DNA of 64,000 nucleotides from Bacillota bacterium. GTDB lineage: Bacteria > Armatimonadota > HRBIN16. How positions within the stretch are numbered: the stretch's first letter is position 1; every line of letters begins with the position of its first letter. The DNA is taken from contig JAIMBJ010000016.1 of assembly GCA_023511455.1 (NCBI GenBank), positions 1-64,000 on the forward strand, written 5' to 3'. The translations under genes and the position numbers were made by a program. The notes beneath the pieces were generated by a model. It did no database searches and was not told where the DNA came from. It saw nothing but the letters and a program-made list of their open reading frames with translations. Positions 45,761 through 55,044 of this stretch are shown here, piece by piece.

Positions 45761-47116
45761 ATGTCCAAACGTTTTGTGGTCATTGGTGGTGGTTCGGTAG
45801 GCGTGTTTGCCGCGCGGGAGGCGGCACGGTGGGGTGCGGAGGTAACGCTCATCAGTGAAGGTGAAATCGGCGGACGCGCCACGTGGGATAGTCTGGTTCC
45901 CAGCAAGGTGCTGCTGGCTGCGGCAGACACCATTTTGGATGCACGCCATGCGGCGTATCGTGGCGTGCAGGTTGCCGTCTCCGACGTGCGGGTTGGCGAC
46001 CTGATGGAGCGTATCCGACAGCGTACGCACGAGTGGGGCGCGGCGCAGAAAGCGTTGCTGGAACAGGCGGGTGTGCGGATAGTGTACGGGGTCGCCTCTT
46101 TCGCCGATGCGCACACCCTGAAAGTGCAGACCCCGCAGGGAGGTGAACAGCAACTCGGCTTCGATGTTGCCCTCATAGCCTCTGGTTCCGTGCCCATCTT
46201 TCCCCCCAGCATGAAGCCCGATGGCAAACGTATCCTTGCTCCACGCTTCATGAGCAGCCTGTCCTCGTTGCCCGAACGGCTCATCATGGTAGGCGGAGGC
46301 GTTACGGGCAGTGAGTTTGCCTACCTGTTCCGCGTGTTGGGCTCGGAGGTGACGGTGCTAACCGACATGCCGCGCTTGCTGCCCCGCGCCGACGAGGAGG
46401 TTTCGCAATCGCTGGAGCGCGCCTTCGAGCAGATGGGCATTCGCGTCATGCTCTCTTCCCCGGTAGAAAGTGTGACGGCGACGCCCAGCTGGGTTCACGT
46501 GCAGCTGCACGACGGCAGGACGTTTGACGCCACCCACGCTTTCATCGCCATCGGCAGGCGTGCAGACCTGTCGCGCCTGAATCTGGAGGCGGTGGGCTTA
46601 CAACCCACACCGCAGGGCGTCCCTGTGAACGAGTACCTGCAGTCCCCAGTGCCCCATATCTATGTCGCCGGTGACGCGGCTGGCGCGCCATTCACCGTGA
46701 ACCGGGGGTGGGCTCAGGCACGGGTGGCGGTGCGTCATGCGCTGGGGGTGCCGGTAGAACCGTTCCGCCCGGAGCTGGTGGTGGAAGCGGTGTATACGCA
46801 GCCGCAGGTGGCGCAGGTTGGGCTGACGGAGGCACAGGCGCGGGAGCAGGGGCTCAGGGTCAAGGTGCTTCGTGCCCATCACGCCGACAACCTGAAGGCG
46901 CAGCTGCTGGGCGAGCGGGAAGGGTTCGTCAAACTGGTGGTAGAGGAAACCACCGACCGACTGCTGGGAGGCTCGGCAGTGGGCGCACATGCAGCAGACG
47001 TACTTGCGTCTCTGGCGGTGGCGATGGCACTGGGTGGAACGTGGGAGACTCTGGCTTCGGTCTATCCTGCCCATCCCACGCTGGTGGAACTGCTCACCGA
47101 GGCAGCAAGGGGGTAG
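45761..47116 (+). CDS. Lpd/mercuric reductase-family flavoprotein lacking the redox disulfide
   Basis: A 451-residue FAD/NAD(P)-binding flavoprotein of the dihydrolipoamide dehydrogenase fold. The FAD motif is [13 protein letters not shown] (6-18), the NAD(P) motif is [15 protein letters not shown], and YVAGDAAG and the dimerisation domain with [11 protein letters not shown] are present. The active-site segment [13 protein letters not shown] (37-49) has Ala40 and Leu45 where the redox Cys pair should be. It is therefore not a disulfide reductase; quinone or transhydrogenase-type chemistry, as in Rv3303c-like proteins, is more likely. It is divergent from dnaK. Confidence 0.88.
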   Translation: MSKRFVVIGGGSVGVFAAREAARWGAEVTLISEGEIGGRATWDSLVPSKVLLAAADTILDARHAAYRGVQVAVSDVRVGDLMERIRQRTHEWGAAQKALLEQAGVRIVYGVASFADAHTLKVQTPQGGEQQLGFDVALIASGSVPIFPPSMKPDGKRILAPRFMSSLSSLPERLIMVGGGVTGSEFAYLFRVLGSEVTVLTDMPRLLPRADEEVSQSLERAFEQMGIRVMLSSPVESVTATPSWVHVQLHDGRTFDATHAFIAIGRRADLSRLNLEAVGLQPTPQGVPVNEYLQSPVPHIYVAGDAAGAPFTVNRGWAQARVAVRHALGVPVEPFRPELVVEAVYTQPQVAQVGLTEAQAREQGLRVKVLRAHHADNLKAQLLGEREGFVKLVVEETTDRLLGGSAVGAHAADVLASLAVAMALGGTWETLASVYPAHPTLVELLTEAARG

Positions 47117-47184
47117 AAGCGGTTGTTTTCAGGCTCCTCGAATCTGCGTCCGAAACTGCCGAAAATCCTTTTCGGGAGGAGACG

Positions 47185-47562
47185 ATGAGAGAGCAACCCG
47201 AGGAGCCTGTGTCGCGCAGGGAACTGAGACGGCAGGTGTTTCGCTGGATACGCATCCATCAGGTTTACCTGCTACCCAACGGGCGTCGCTGGCGCACGAA
47301 AACGCTGTATCGCCGCCGAACCTCACAGGAGCAGCAACCAGTGGAGGTGCAGTACTTTTGTGCCCTGCACCAGCATATTCGCCTGGCACTGTTGCAGACT
47401 CCGGTCGACCATTCGTTACCGGGTGTGGTTCGGACGCCGCATCCGGAGCGCCCCGGACGGTTCCTCATCCTGTTTTGCCCCGAGTGCTGTGGCGCAGGAT
47501 ACCATCGTCTCCATTTCCCCATGCCGGCTCCCTCCAACGATTTGCACATCCCGCCCGGGTAG
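47185..47562 (+). CDS. Hypothetical basic protein with Cys-rich C-terminus
   Basis: A 125-residue protein I do not recognise. It begins at an ATG with GGGAGGA upstream. The first half is very basic (RRELRRQVFRWIRIHQ) and the second holds two Cys patches (YFCALHQH and LFCPECCGAG) that could bind a metal. It sits between the flavoprotein and fhs on the same strand with short gaps. Confidence 0.6.
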   Translation: MREQPEEPVSRRELRRQVFRWIRIHQVYLLPNGRRWRTKTLYRRRTSQEQQPVEVQYFCALHQHIRLALLQTPVDHSLPGVVRTPHPERPGRFLILFCPECCGAGYHRLHFPMPAPSNDLHIPPG

Positions 47563-47620
47563 GAAACTTCCTGCTTTGCAGTGAAGCTACTAAGAGCATC
47601 TTCCGCAACAGGAGGTTCAC

Positions 47621-49288
47621 ATGCCGTTACCCATTCGCGACGTGGCGAATCTGTTGGGATTGCTCGATGAGGAGCTGATACTTTACGGAGAATACAAAGC
47701 AAAGATCCGCCTGAGTGCCATAGAGCGACTGTCAACGCGTCCGCAAGGAAAGCTCGTTGTGGTCACCGCCATTACTCCTACACCTGCTGGTGAAGGCAAA
47801 ACAGTCACCACGCTGGGACTGGGCGATGCTCTGCGTTTTATTGGGGAGCAGGCTGCCGTGTGCATCCGTGAGCCCTCATTAGGACCGGTCTTCGGGGTGA
47901 AGGGAGGCGGTGCTGGTGGAGGGCGCGCACAGGCGTACCCGGCGGATGACATCAACCTGCATTTCACCGGCGATATACACGCGGTCACCGCAGCGCATAA
48001 CCTGCTGGCGGCGATGGTGGATGCGCATATTTACCACGGCAACGCGGCAGGTTTCGATGCACATGGTGTGTGGTGGAATCGCGTGCTGGACGTGCCAGAC
48101 CGTTCCCTGCGGCGGGTAATTACCGGTCTCGGAGGCAAGTCCAACGGGATACCGCATGAGACCGGTTTTGAAATCACTGCCGCCTCTGAAATCATGGCAG
48201 TTCTCTCTCTCAGCACAGACCTCAGCAACCTGCGTCGCCGGTTGGGGCAGGTAGTGGTGGGTGTGACACGCGACGGGGAGCCCATCACTGCAGAAGCCAT
48301 TGGCGCCGCTGGCGCGATGACATTGTTGTTGAAAGATGCGCTGATGCCTAATCTGGTGCAAACGCTGGAGGGTACCCCCCTTCTGGTACACACCGGTCCT
48401 TTCGGCAACACGGCGACGGGTTGCAATTCAGTACTGGCTGATCGAATAGCTTTATACACATCGGATTATGCGGTGACAGAGGCAGGATTCGGTTCTGATT
48501 TGGGCTTTGAGAAGTTCTGCCATATTGTGTCACCCGTGCTGGGCAAATCACCCGACGCTGCGGTACTGGTAGCTACCGTGCGCGGTCTGAAAGTGCACAG
48601 CGGTCACTTCAAAGTGGTTTCTGGCAAGCCTTTACCGGTAGAGCTGGAGCACGAAGACCTGGACGCACTGGAAAAAGGCGCAGAAAACCTGCAAGCACAC
48701 ATCCGTATTGTGCACCGGTTGGGCGTTCCGGTGATAGTTGCGATTAACCGATTCCCAACCGATACAGATGCGGAAATAGAGCTGTTACGCAGGCTGGCGA
48801 TTGCTGCGGGTGCAGAGGGCGCGGCGGTATCCGAATGTTTTGCGCGTGGTGCAGAGGGAGGTATCGCGCTGGCAGAGGCAGTGCGGGATGTTTGTAAACA
48901 GTGCAACAGCCGGTTCCAACCTCTCTATTCCGTCGATGACTCTTTGCAGCAAAAGATAGAGACCATCGCCACGCAGGTGTACGGCGCGCAGGCGGTGCAC
49001 TATGAGTCCGGAGTACGCCCACAGCTAAAGCAGTTCGAGAAGTGGGGGTTCCGCCATCTGCCCATCTGCTTTGCGAAGACGCAGTTCTCTTTATCTCACG
49101 AACCGGGCTTGAAAGGGGCTCCGAGTGGCTTCACCCTGCCGGTTTCGGAGGTGCAGCTGGCGGCGGGGGCAGGGTTTGTGCGCGTGCTGTGCGGGGACAT
49201 CACGACCATGCCGGGATTACCGGCTGAGCCGGCTGCAAAACGTATGGATGTGGACCCCACCGGACAGGTGATGGGTGTGTCGTGGTAG
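47621..49288 (+). CDS. fhs: Formate--tetrahydrofolate ligase
   Basis: A 555-residue enzyme that makes 10-formyl-THF from formate, THF and ATP, feeding purine and formyl-Met synthesis. The ATP loop is TPTPAGEGKT (52-61). FGVKGGGAGGG, the DINLHFTGDIHAV segment and GFGSDLGFEKF are hallmark sequences, and length is normal. AGGAGG lies 8 bases before the ATG. No acetyl-CoA pathway genes are nearby, so a one-carbon housekeeping role is most likely. Confidence 0.97.
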   Translation: MPLPIRDVANLLGLLDEELILYGEYKAKIRLSAIERLSTRPQGKLVVVTAITPTPAGEGKTVTTLGLGDALRFIGEQAAVCIREPSLGPVFGVKGGGAGGGRAQAYPADDINLHFTGDIHAVTAAHNLLAAMVDAHIYHGNAAGFDAHGVWWNRVLDVPDRSLRRVITGLGGKSNGIPHETGFEITAASEIMAVLSLSTDLSNLRRRLGQVVVGVTRDGEPITAEAIGAAGAMTLLLKDALMPNLVQTLEGTPLLVHTGPFGNTATGCNSVLADRIALYTSDYAVTEAGFGSDLGFEKFCHIVSPVLGKSPDAAVLVATVRGLKVHSGHFKVVSGKPLPVELEHEDLDALEKGAENLQAHIRIVHRLGVPVIVAINRFPTDTDAEIELLRRLAIAAGAEGAAVSECFARGAEGGIALAEAVRDVCKQCNSRFQPLYSVDDSLQQKIETIATQVYGAQAVHYESGVRPQLKQFEKWGFRHLPICFAKTQFSLSHEPGLKGAPSGFTLPVSEVQLAAGAGFVRVLCGDITTMPGLPAEPAAKRMDVDPTGQVMGVSW

Positions 49289-49344
49289 TCTGTTCGCCTG
49301 GGCAAGCCGATAATAAGAGCAGAATCCCTTCAGAGGTGAACAAC

Positions 49345-49725
49345 ATGTCGTTCATGAGTTGGCAAACAGACTACCAGATTGGTGTGGCGGAGATAGATAA
49401 CCAGCACCGGCGTCTGGTAGAAATGGTGAACTCTCTCCATGAAGCAATGAAGTCCGGTACAGGCAAAACGCTCGTCCCCAAAATACTGAATGATTTGGTG
49501 GAGTATACGGTGTCTCACTTCAGCACGGAAGAGCGTTTTATGCAGGAGACCCGTTATCCTGAGTATCCTCTGCACAAACGCCAGCACGAGGAGCTGACAC
49601 GACAGGTTCTGCAGATTAGGGCACAGATAGACAGCGGCAGCCCTGTGAACACAATAGGGGTCATGAACTTCCTGAAGAACTGGCTGGTCAACCACATCCT
49701 TGGTTCCGACAAGAAGCTGGGTTAG
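49345..49725 (+). CDS. Bacteriohemerythrin
   Basis: A 126-residue single-domain hemerythrin, a four-helix O2-binding protein with a di-iron site. All seven ligands are in place: H21, H58, E62, H77, H81, H117 and D122. The N-terminal WQTDYQIGVAEIDNQH is typical. The start at 49345 is preceded by AGAGGTGA. It follows fhs by 56 bases and is closed by a strong terminator. It could deliver or sense oxygen. Confidence 0.95.
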   Translation: MSFMSWQTDYQIGVAEIDNQHRRLVEMVNSLHEAMKSGTGKTLVPKILNDLVEYTVSHFSTEERFMQETRYPEYPLHKRQHEELTRQVLQIRAQIDSGSPVNTIGVMNFLKNWLVNHILGSDKKLG

Positions 49726-49760
49726 TATATCATCAGTCAGCGCAAAGCGGCGTAGCCTCT

Positions 49761-49791
49761 CAGGGCACTGCCCTGCTCTGGCAGTGCCCTG
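49761..49791 (+). terminator. Terminator hairpin after bacteriohemerythrin
   Basis: A perfect 12-bp stem (49761-49772 with 49780-49791; arm CAGGGCACTGCC) with a 7-base loop; the tail CTTCAATC has few T residues. Confidence 0.72.
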
Positions 49792-50044
49792 CTTCAATCG
49801 AAATTGCCGTCACTGTAAACGTCATCTTTACCACGAGGACGGGTGAATACTCGCTGCTGGTGCGACTGCATAAAGGGGGCATGTTGTTTATCTTGGTCTT
49901 TCTCAGATGCTTGCGAGACTATCGACATATTATTGCGTTACAAAGTAACACTGGTAAGCACGTGTGATTCCGGGCTTTTCCGGAGATACGCAATTGAAAG
50001 ACCAACTTGCACCTTGACCGACCGGCAAGAGCAACGTTTTCTCG
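49792..50044. other. Intergenic region downstream of hemerythrin and parB
   Basis: About 250 bases between a terminator and the parB stop. It contains a small GTTAC-AAA-GTAAC palindrome near 49936 and a short open frame with no recognisable family. I see no gene, promoter or parS-like site here. Confidence 0.5.
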
Positions 50045-50899
50045 CTACCTCGTGATGGTATCGACAATACGGGAGAGGTCCTCCATATCATAGAAATGGA
50101 TTTCGATGGTACCCCTGCCGTTGTGGCAATGTATTTGCACGCGCGTAGCGAGGGTATTGCGCAGAGTGTCTTCCAGCGCGATGATATGAGGGTCGGGCGC
50201 AGATGTTTCACGTGAAACACCTGGTGGAGTGCCCGATTCCTTTTCCCGACCGGCAGCACGCGCCGCGCGTTCAGTCTCCCGCACGGTCCATCCCAATCGC
50301 AAGACACGGTGGTAAATGTCCAGCCTTGTCCCTTCCGGCGCCATGAGTAAAGCGCGCGCGTGTCCCTCCGTAATCTTTCCCTGCCGAAGGCCCTCTATAA
50401 TCTCGGCATCCAGTGTTAGCAAACGCAAAGTGTTCGCCACCGCAACGCGGCTCTTGCCCACCTTTCGAGCCACCTGTTCCTGTGTAAGGCCGAATCGCTC
50501 CATCAACATGCGATACGCCATGGCCTCTTCAACCACGTTAATGTCCTCGCGTTGCACGTTTTCTACAATAGCCAGCTCCAGACGCTCCTCTTCGCTTACC
50601 TCGCGAACAATCGCTGGAATCGCACTCAGACCCGCGAGCCGTGCCGCACGCCACCGTCTTTCTCCAGCTATCAGCTGGTACTTACCCTCAGGGAGCGGCT
50701 GAACAATAACCGGCTGAAGCACACCGTGTTCACGAATGGACGCTGCCAGTTCTTCGATGCTTGTACCGTCCATATCACGTCGTGGCTGGTCCGGGTTCGG
50801 CACAATCAAAGCCACCGGAATCTCCGTTGATCCCTCGCCGGCGCTCTCCACATCTGCAATCAGTGCAGACAAACCCTTACCCAGTCCTCTGCGCATCAT
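50045..50899 (-). CDS. parB: Chromosome-partitioning protein ParB
   Basis: A 284-residue CTP-dependent DNA clamp that loads at parS and spreads. The N-terminal CTPase motif GERRWRAAR (about 78-86), the LELAIVENVQREDIN box and the helix-turn-helix LTQEQVARKVGKSRVAVANTLRLL are present. The C-terminus is the dimerisation domain (IEIHFYDMEDLSRIVDTI). The sequence PGVSRETSAPDP is encoded across the parS site. Its start overlaps parA by 23 bases. Confidence 0.95.
   Translation of the reverse strand: MMRRGLGKGLSALIADVESAGEGSTEIPVALIVPNPDQPRRDMDGTSIEELAASIREHGVLQPVIVQPLPEGKYQLIAGERRWRAARLAGLSAIPAIVREVSEEERLELAIVENVQREDINVVEEAMAYRMLMERFGLTQEQVARKVGKSRVAVANTLRLLTLDAEIIEGLRQGKITEGHARALLMAPEGTRLDIYHRVLRLGWTVRETERAARAAGREKESGTPPGVSRETSAPDPHIIALEDTLRNTLATRVQIHCHNGRGTIEIHFYDMEDLSRIVDTITR
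50204..50219. promoter_or_regulatory. parS centromere-like site
   Basis: TGTTTCACGTGAAACA, a perfect 16-base palindrome identical to the bacterial parS consensus, lies inside the parB coding sequence. It is a ParB loading site and suggests that this locus is near the replication origin. Confidence 0.96.
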
Positions 50900-51653
50900 C
50901 CCCCATCACCTCCATGGCAAACTGCCGGTAAGCCTCCGCACCCCTCGACTTCGGGTCATAAACCACCACCGGTAAGCCAAAACTGGGCGCCTCGCTCAAC
51001 CGTACATTGCGCGGAATCACTACGGGCGAAACAATGTCCCCAAAATAACCCCGCACTTCCTCCTCCACCTGCTGAGCCAACCGCAAACGAGGGTCCTTCA
51101 TCGTTAACAACACATGAGCGATGCGTAAGTCCGGATTCAGACGCCGACGCACGAGTTCGATCGTGCGCATCAGCTGCGACATCCCCTCCAAGGCATAATA
51201 CTCGCACTGAATGGGTACTATCGCCTCTTCACATGCCGTCAAACAGTTTATCGTCAGCAGACCCAGCGACGGAGGAGTGTCTACAAAGATATAGTCATAC
51301 CTGTTCTTCAACGGTTCCAGCGCGTGCTTCAGTACTTGCTCCCGACTGATGCGCGTCATCAGCTCGATCTCTGCGCCTGCAAGGTCTATTGTGGAGGGCA
51401 CGATGTCCAGCCCGTCTATAGATGTGCGCATCACCACTTCATCGACAGGCAAATCGTCTACCAGCACGTGATAGATGCTGCTGGGCAACTTGTTCTTTTC
51501 AATGCCGACCCCACTGGTCGCATTGCCCTGAGGGTCCACATCAACCAGCAAAACCCGGCGATTCGCCAGGGCGATAGCAGCTGCCACGTTGACCGCCGTG
51601 GTGGTCTTGCCCACTCCACCCTTTTGATTCACAATCACGTACAGCGTGCCCAT
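50877..51653 (-). CDS. parA: Chromosome-partitioning ATPase ParA (Soj)
   Basis: A 258-residue deviant Walker ATPase that moves ParB-parS complexes. The P-loop with signature lysine is NQKGGVGKTTTAVN (8-21); DVDPQGNATSG (Walker A') and FVDTPPSLG (Walker B) follow. It overlaps parB and is divergent from the exopolysaccharide operon. gidA, gidB, and dnaA are not in the window. Confidence 0.96.
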   Translation of the reverse strand: MGTLYVIVNQKGGVGKTTTAVNVAAAIALANRRVLLVDVDPQGNATSGVGIEKNKLPSSIYHVLVDDLPVDEVVMRTSIDGLDIVPSTIDLAGAEIELMTRISREQVLKHALEPLKNRYDYIFVDTPPSLGLLTINCLTACEEAIVPIQCEYYALEGMSQLMRTIELVRRRLNPDLRIAHVLLTMKDPRLRLAQQVEEEVRGYFGDIVSPVVIPRNVRLSEAPSFGLPVVVYDPKSRGAEAYRQFAMEVMGDDAQRTG

Positions 51654-51714
51654 ACGCGCATCGTCTCCTCTGGTCTTTGGGCTTCCACATCACAAATGCT
51701 GATTCCTTCTCTCA

Positions 51715-51743
51715 TTGACTTTTCCCTCACCTGTTGCTACACT
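51715..51743 (+). promoter_or_regulatory. Promoter of the exopolysaccharide operon
   Basis: TTGACT (51715-51720) and TACACT (51738-51743) are spaced by 17 bases. A transcript would begin near 51750, right at the earliest in-frame TTG, which favours the downstream GTG at 51776 as the kinase start. Confidence 0.74.
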
Positions 51744-51775
51744 GAAAGCAGTTGCTCAGGAGGTTCCACAGAGCT

Positions 51776-53983
51776 GTGTCCGGTGAACGCGCCCTGTTAT
51801 CGCGAATGTTAGACATCCTGTGGAGAAGGCGCAGATACGCGCTGACATGTTTCGCGCTGGTTGTGCTGGGTACCGCTGCCATCACTTTCACGGCACGTCC
51901 TGTCTATCGCGCGAAGGCGGTGGTGCAGGTCGAACAGCCTTCGGGCTTTGTACTGCGGACGGACGTCTTCGGTGCGGGTTTTGCTCGCGTGGTGCCTCAA
52001 GAGCAGGCGGAACTCATGGACACCTATTCTTATAAGATGCTTGTAGATTCCGTAGTCACTATATCGCACCGTAGCGGCATCCTACTGTCCCAATACAAAA
52101 ATACAGAACACGTCAAGTCTCTTTTTGAAGGCATACTGTGCCAGACTCCGAATCCTGTGGACACGGAGGGATGTATTCTATCGCGCGCTGCTCAGATAGA
52201 GGGGCGCAAGCCCGGTGAACCCAAAGACGAAGATGAATTCGAGCAGGAGCTCAGCGCACGTTTGATAGAGGATACCGGTCTCATCGAACTGTTCGCCGAA
52301 TCCACCTCACCGCGCCGCGCACAGGATGCCGTGAACGCAGCGGCACTGGTTATCGTCTGGCAAAACGAGCACGTGCGCAAGGAGGAGGCGCGGAACACCG
52401 TCCGCTTTATCCGTAACCAGCTGGAAGCGCCAGGAGGGGTAAAGGAACAATTAAATCAAGCCGACGAGAAACTGGCGTCTTTCAAGAGGAAAAAGCAGTT
52501 TCTGGACGCAGGGGAACAGATGCGCGCGCTGATGCTGCAGATGGTAGAGATGAGCAACCGACGCTGGCAGGGCAACCTGCGCCTGACCGACCTGCGTACG
52601 CGCCTGGCTGCCACGAGACAGAGGCTGGGGCAGGAACCTTCTACGGTCATTTCACCCACCATCTACGAAAACCCAACGGTGCAGGAAATCAAGAAGCAGC
52701 TCGTAACAGCGGAAGCGGACCTGCTGTCGCTGCAGGCACAGTTCACCGAAGAGCATCCTCGGGTGCAGTCCGCCATCGCTCGCGTGGAAGCACTGCGAGA
52801 GCGGCTCCGGCAAGAAGCGGCGCGCATCGAAAGCGTGCAGCGTTTGCCTAACCCTGTGTATCAAGAGTTATACAAAAGCGTTGCCTTGCTGTCCGCCGAT
52901 ATTGTGGGGCAAGAGGCACAGATAAGTGCACTCGAACAGGCGATGGAGAATATCCGGAAGCAGATGCTGGCAGTGCCAGAACTGGAAAAGCAACTGACCC
53001 AGCTGCTACGTCAACGACAGGCTCTGGAGAAACGTTACCTGTTCCTCGTAGAGCGATTGCAGGAGGCAGAACTCACGCAGGCGGTGAAGCTCGGCAACGC
53101 CCGCATCGTGGATCTGGCGCAGCTGCCGGGCAAGCGTGTCAAACCCCGACGAATCATGAACATCCTGATGGGCATGCTACTCGGTGCTTTGCTGGCAGTG
53201 GGCTTCTCTCTGTTGCTGGAGCAACTGGACCGTCGCCTTACCTCCGCGCAAGCGGCTTCAGAATGGCTGAACGCACCTCTGCTGGCTACCATTCCTGCGT
53301 TGCGTGACGGGGCAAACACCCCTGTGCTGACGGAGCCTGTTGCCGTTGAAGCGTTCCGTAACCTGCGCGCCAACATCCGGCTCGCGAGCCTCCCTCGTTC
53401 TGTGCCCGTGCTGATGGTCACCTCCGCGTCCGATGGCGAGGGCAAGACCTTTGTCTCCAGGCATCTGGCGGAAAGCATGGCGCGCTCGGGGCGGCGTGTT
53501 CTTCTGGTAGATGCCGACCTGCGTCAGCCGATGCAGCACCATCTTGAGGACGTGGCACCATCACCAGGACTCACCGAATTCCTTCTCGGCGAGAAGACAC
53601 TGGATGAATGTGTTCGTGCCACGCGTATGAATAACCTCTGGCTGTTGCCGTCGGGGAGTGTTTCCTCTGGTTCACCCGAATTGCTGGAGAGTGCCAGCCT
53701 GCAGGATATGATAGCGCAGCTGCGAAGCGAATATGACACTCTTATCCTCGATGCACCACCAGCAGGACTGTTCGCCGACGCGCGAATGCTGGCTCTGCAC
53801 TGCGATGCCATCCTGCTGGTCGTTCAGCCGGGCACCACTCTGCGCGACGAAGCTCTGCGTGCGGTAGAAACTGTCCGTGCTGTGCCGGAGGCAAGGCTGC
53901 TGGGCATTGTTGCCAACAAGGTGCCCGTCTCCATCAACAGCCGGCAGTCCCACCATCCTTCAATAAGGAGGCGCAACTCGTGA
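51776..53983 (+). CDS. Wzz-type chain-length protein fused to BY-kinase
   Basis: A 735-residue inner-membrane polysaccharide co-polymerase and tyrosine kinase fusion (Wzc/EpsB type). The Wzz part spans two membrane helices (about 25-42 and 460-480) with long coiled coils between. The kinase has Walker A SASDGEGKT, Walker A' VLLVDADLRQP and Walker B LILDAPPAGL. The C-terminal tail lacks the usual Tyr cluster (it ends in His/Arg/Ser), so autophosphorylation control may differ. The GTG at 51776 follows AGGAGG by 12 bases; it heads a three-gene operon. Confidence 0.9.
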   Translation: MSGERALLSRMLDILWRRRRYALTCFALVVLGTAAITFTARPVYRAKAVVQVEQPSGFVLRTDVFGAGFARVVPQEQAELMDTYSYKMLVDSVVTISHRSGILLSQYKNTEHVKSLFEGILCQTPNPVDTEGCILSRAAQIEGRKPGEPKDEDEFEQELSARLIEDTGLIELFAESTSPRRAQDAVNAAALVIVWQNEHVRKEEARNTVRFIRNQLEAPGGVKEQLNQADEKLASFKRKKQFLDAGEQMRALMLQMVEMSNRRWQGNLRLTDLRTRLAATRQRLGQEPSTVISPTIYENPTVQEIKKQLVTAEADLLSLQAQFTEEHPRVQSAIARVEALRERLRQEAARIESVQRLPNPVYQELYKSVALLSADIVGQEAQISALEQAMENIRKQMLAVPELEKQLTQLLRQRQALEKRYLFLVERLQEAELTQAVKLGNARIVDLAQLPGKRVKPRRIMNILMGMLLGALLAVGFSLLLEQLDRRLTSAQAASEWLNAPLLATIPALRDGANTPVLTEPVAVEAFRNLRANIRLASLPRSVPVLMVTSASDGEGKTFVSRHLAESMARSGRRVLLVDADLRQPMQHHLEDVAPSPGLTEFLLGEKTLDECVRATRMNNLWLLPSGSVSSGSPELLESASLQDMIAQLRSEYDTLILDAPPAGLFADARMLALHCDAILLVVQPGTTLRDEALRAVETVRAVPEARLLGIVANKVPVSINSRQSHHPSIRRRNS

Positions 53984-55044
53984 AAGGACTGATACTGAGC
54001 GGCGGCAAAGGAACCCGCCTGCGCCCGATTACCTACACCGGCGCGAAGCAACTTATCCCGATTGCGAACAAGCCGGTGCTTTTCTACGGCATCGAAGCCA
54101 TCCGCGACGCGGGTATCACCGACGTGGGCATCATCGTGGGCGACACCCGCGAAGAGATTATGCAGGCGGTGGGTGACGGTAGCCGGTGGGGTATCCACGT
54201 GACCTACATCCATCAGCCCGAGCCATTGGGGCTGGCGCATGCGGTCAAAATCGCTCAGGGATTTCTGGGCGAGGAGCCGTTCGTGATGTATCTGGGCGAT
54301 AACCTCGTCAAAGAGGGCATCACCCCCTTTGTGCGCGAGTTCGAACAGATGCGCCCGAATGCACAGATCCTGCTGGCGCACGTGCCCAACCCGCAGGATT
54401 TCGGCGTGGCGGTGCTGGACGGTAAGCGCGTGGTGCGTCTCATCGAGAAACCCAGACATCCCCCCACTGACCTCGCGCTGGTAGGAGTATACATGTTTGA
54501 CCACCACATCTTCGAGGCAGTGAACGCCATCCAGCCCTCCGCGCGTGGGGAACTGGAGATTACCGACGCCATCCAGTATCTCATCGACCACGGCTATCAG
54601 GTACGCTCGCACATCATCAGCGGCTGGTGGAAAGATACCGGCAACCTCGATGCCATTCTGGAAGCCAATCGCATCCTGCTGGAGGATATCGAACGCGATG
54701 TCCGCGCGGAAGTGGACAGCCGTTCACGCCTGCACGGGCGGGTGTGCCTCGGAGAGGGTACGCGCATCATCAACAGCGTCATTCGCGGACCTGTCATCGT
54801 CGGAGCCAATTGCCTGATTGAGAACGCGTATATCGGTCCGTTCACCTCCATCGCCGATGGCGTGCAGGTGGTCTCCAGCGAAGTGGAGCACAGTGTGATT
54901 CTGGAGGGTTGCCGCATCCTGAACATCGGCTCGCGCATGGAGGACAGCCTGCTAGGGCGCAATGTGACCGTCTGCCGCGATGAGGGCAAACCGCGCGCCG
55001 TGCGGCTGATGCTGGGAGATAACAGTCAGGTTAATCTGCTGTGA
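53980..55044 (+). CDS. rmlA: Long-form glucose-1-phosphate thymidylyltransferase
   Basis: A 354-residue nucleotidyltransferase of the RmlA-long group that activates glucose-1-phosphate to dTDP-glucose for deoxysugar synthesis. The N-terminal catalytic domain has LSGGKGTRLRPITYTGAKQL and EPLGLAHAV; the C-terminal part is a left-handed beta-helix (RIINSVIRGPVIVGANCLIE). It starts with GTG overlapping the kinase stop (GTGA). No rmlB, C or D follow here, so a different sugar or regulation is possible. Confidence 0.92.
   Translation: MKGLILSGGKGTRLRPITYTGAKQLIPIANKPVLFYGIEAIRDAGITDVGIIVGDTREEIMQAVGDGSRWGIHVTYIHQPEPLGLAHAVKIAQGFLGEEPFVMYLGDNLVKEGITPFVREFEQMRPNAQILLAHVPNPQDFGVAVLDGKRVVRLIEKPRHPPTDLALVGVYMFDHHIFEAVNAIQPSARGELEITDAIQYLIDHGYQVRSHIISGWWKDTGNLDAILEANRILLEDIERDVRAEVDSRSRLHGRVCLGEGTRIINSVIRGPVIVGANCLIENAYIGPFTSIADGVQVVSSEVEHSVILEGCRILNIGSRMEDSLLGRNVTVCRDEGKPRAVRLMLGDNSQVNLL

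Noticed and set aside
49843-50055. 70-codon open frame after the hemerythrin terminator
   Set aside because: No ribosome-binding site, no family match and odd composition; treated as non-coding.
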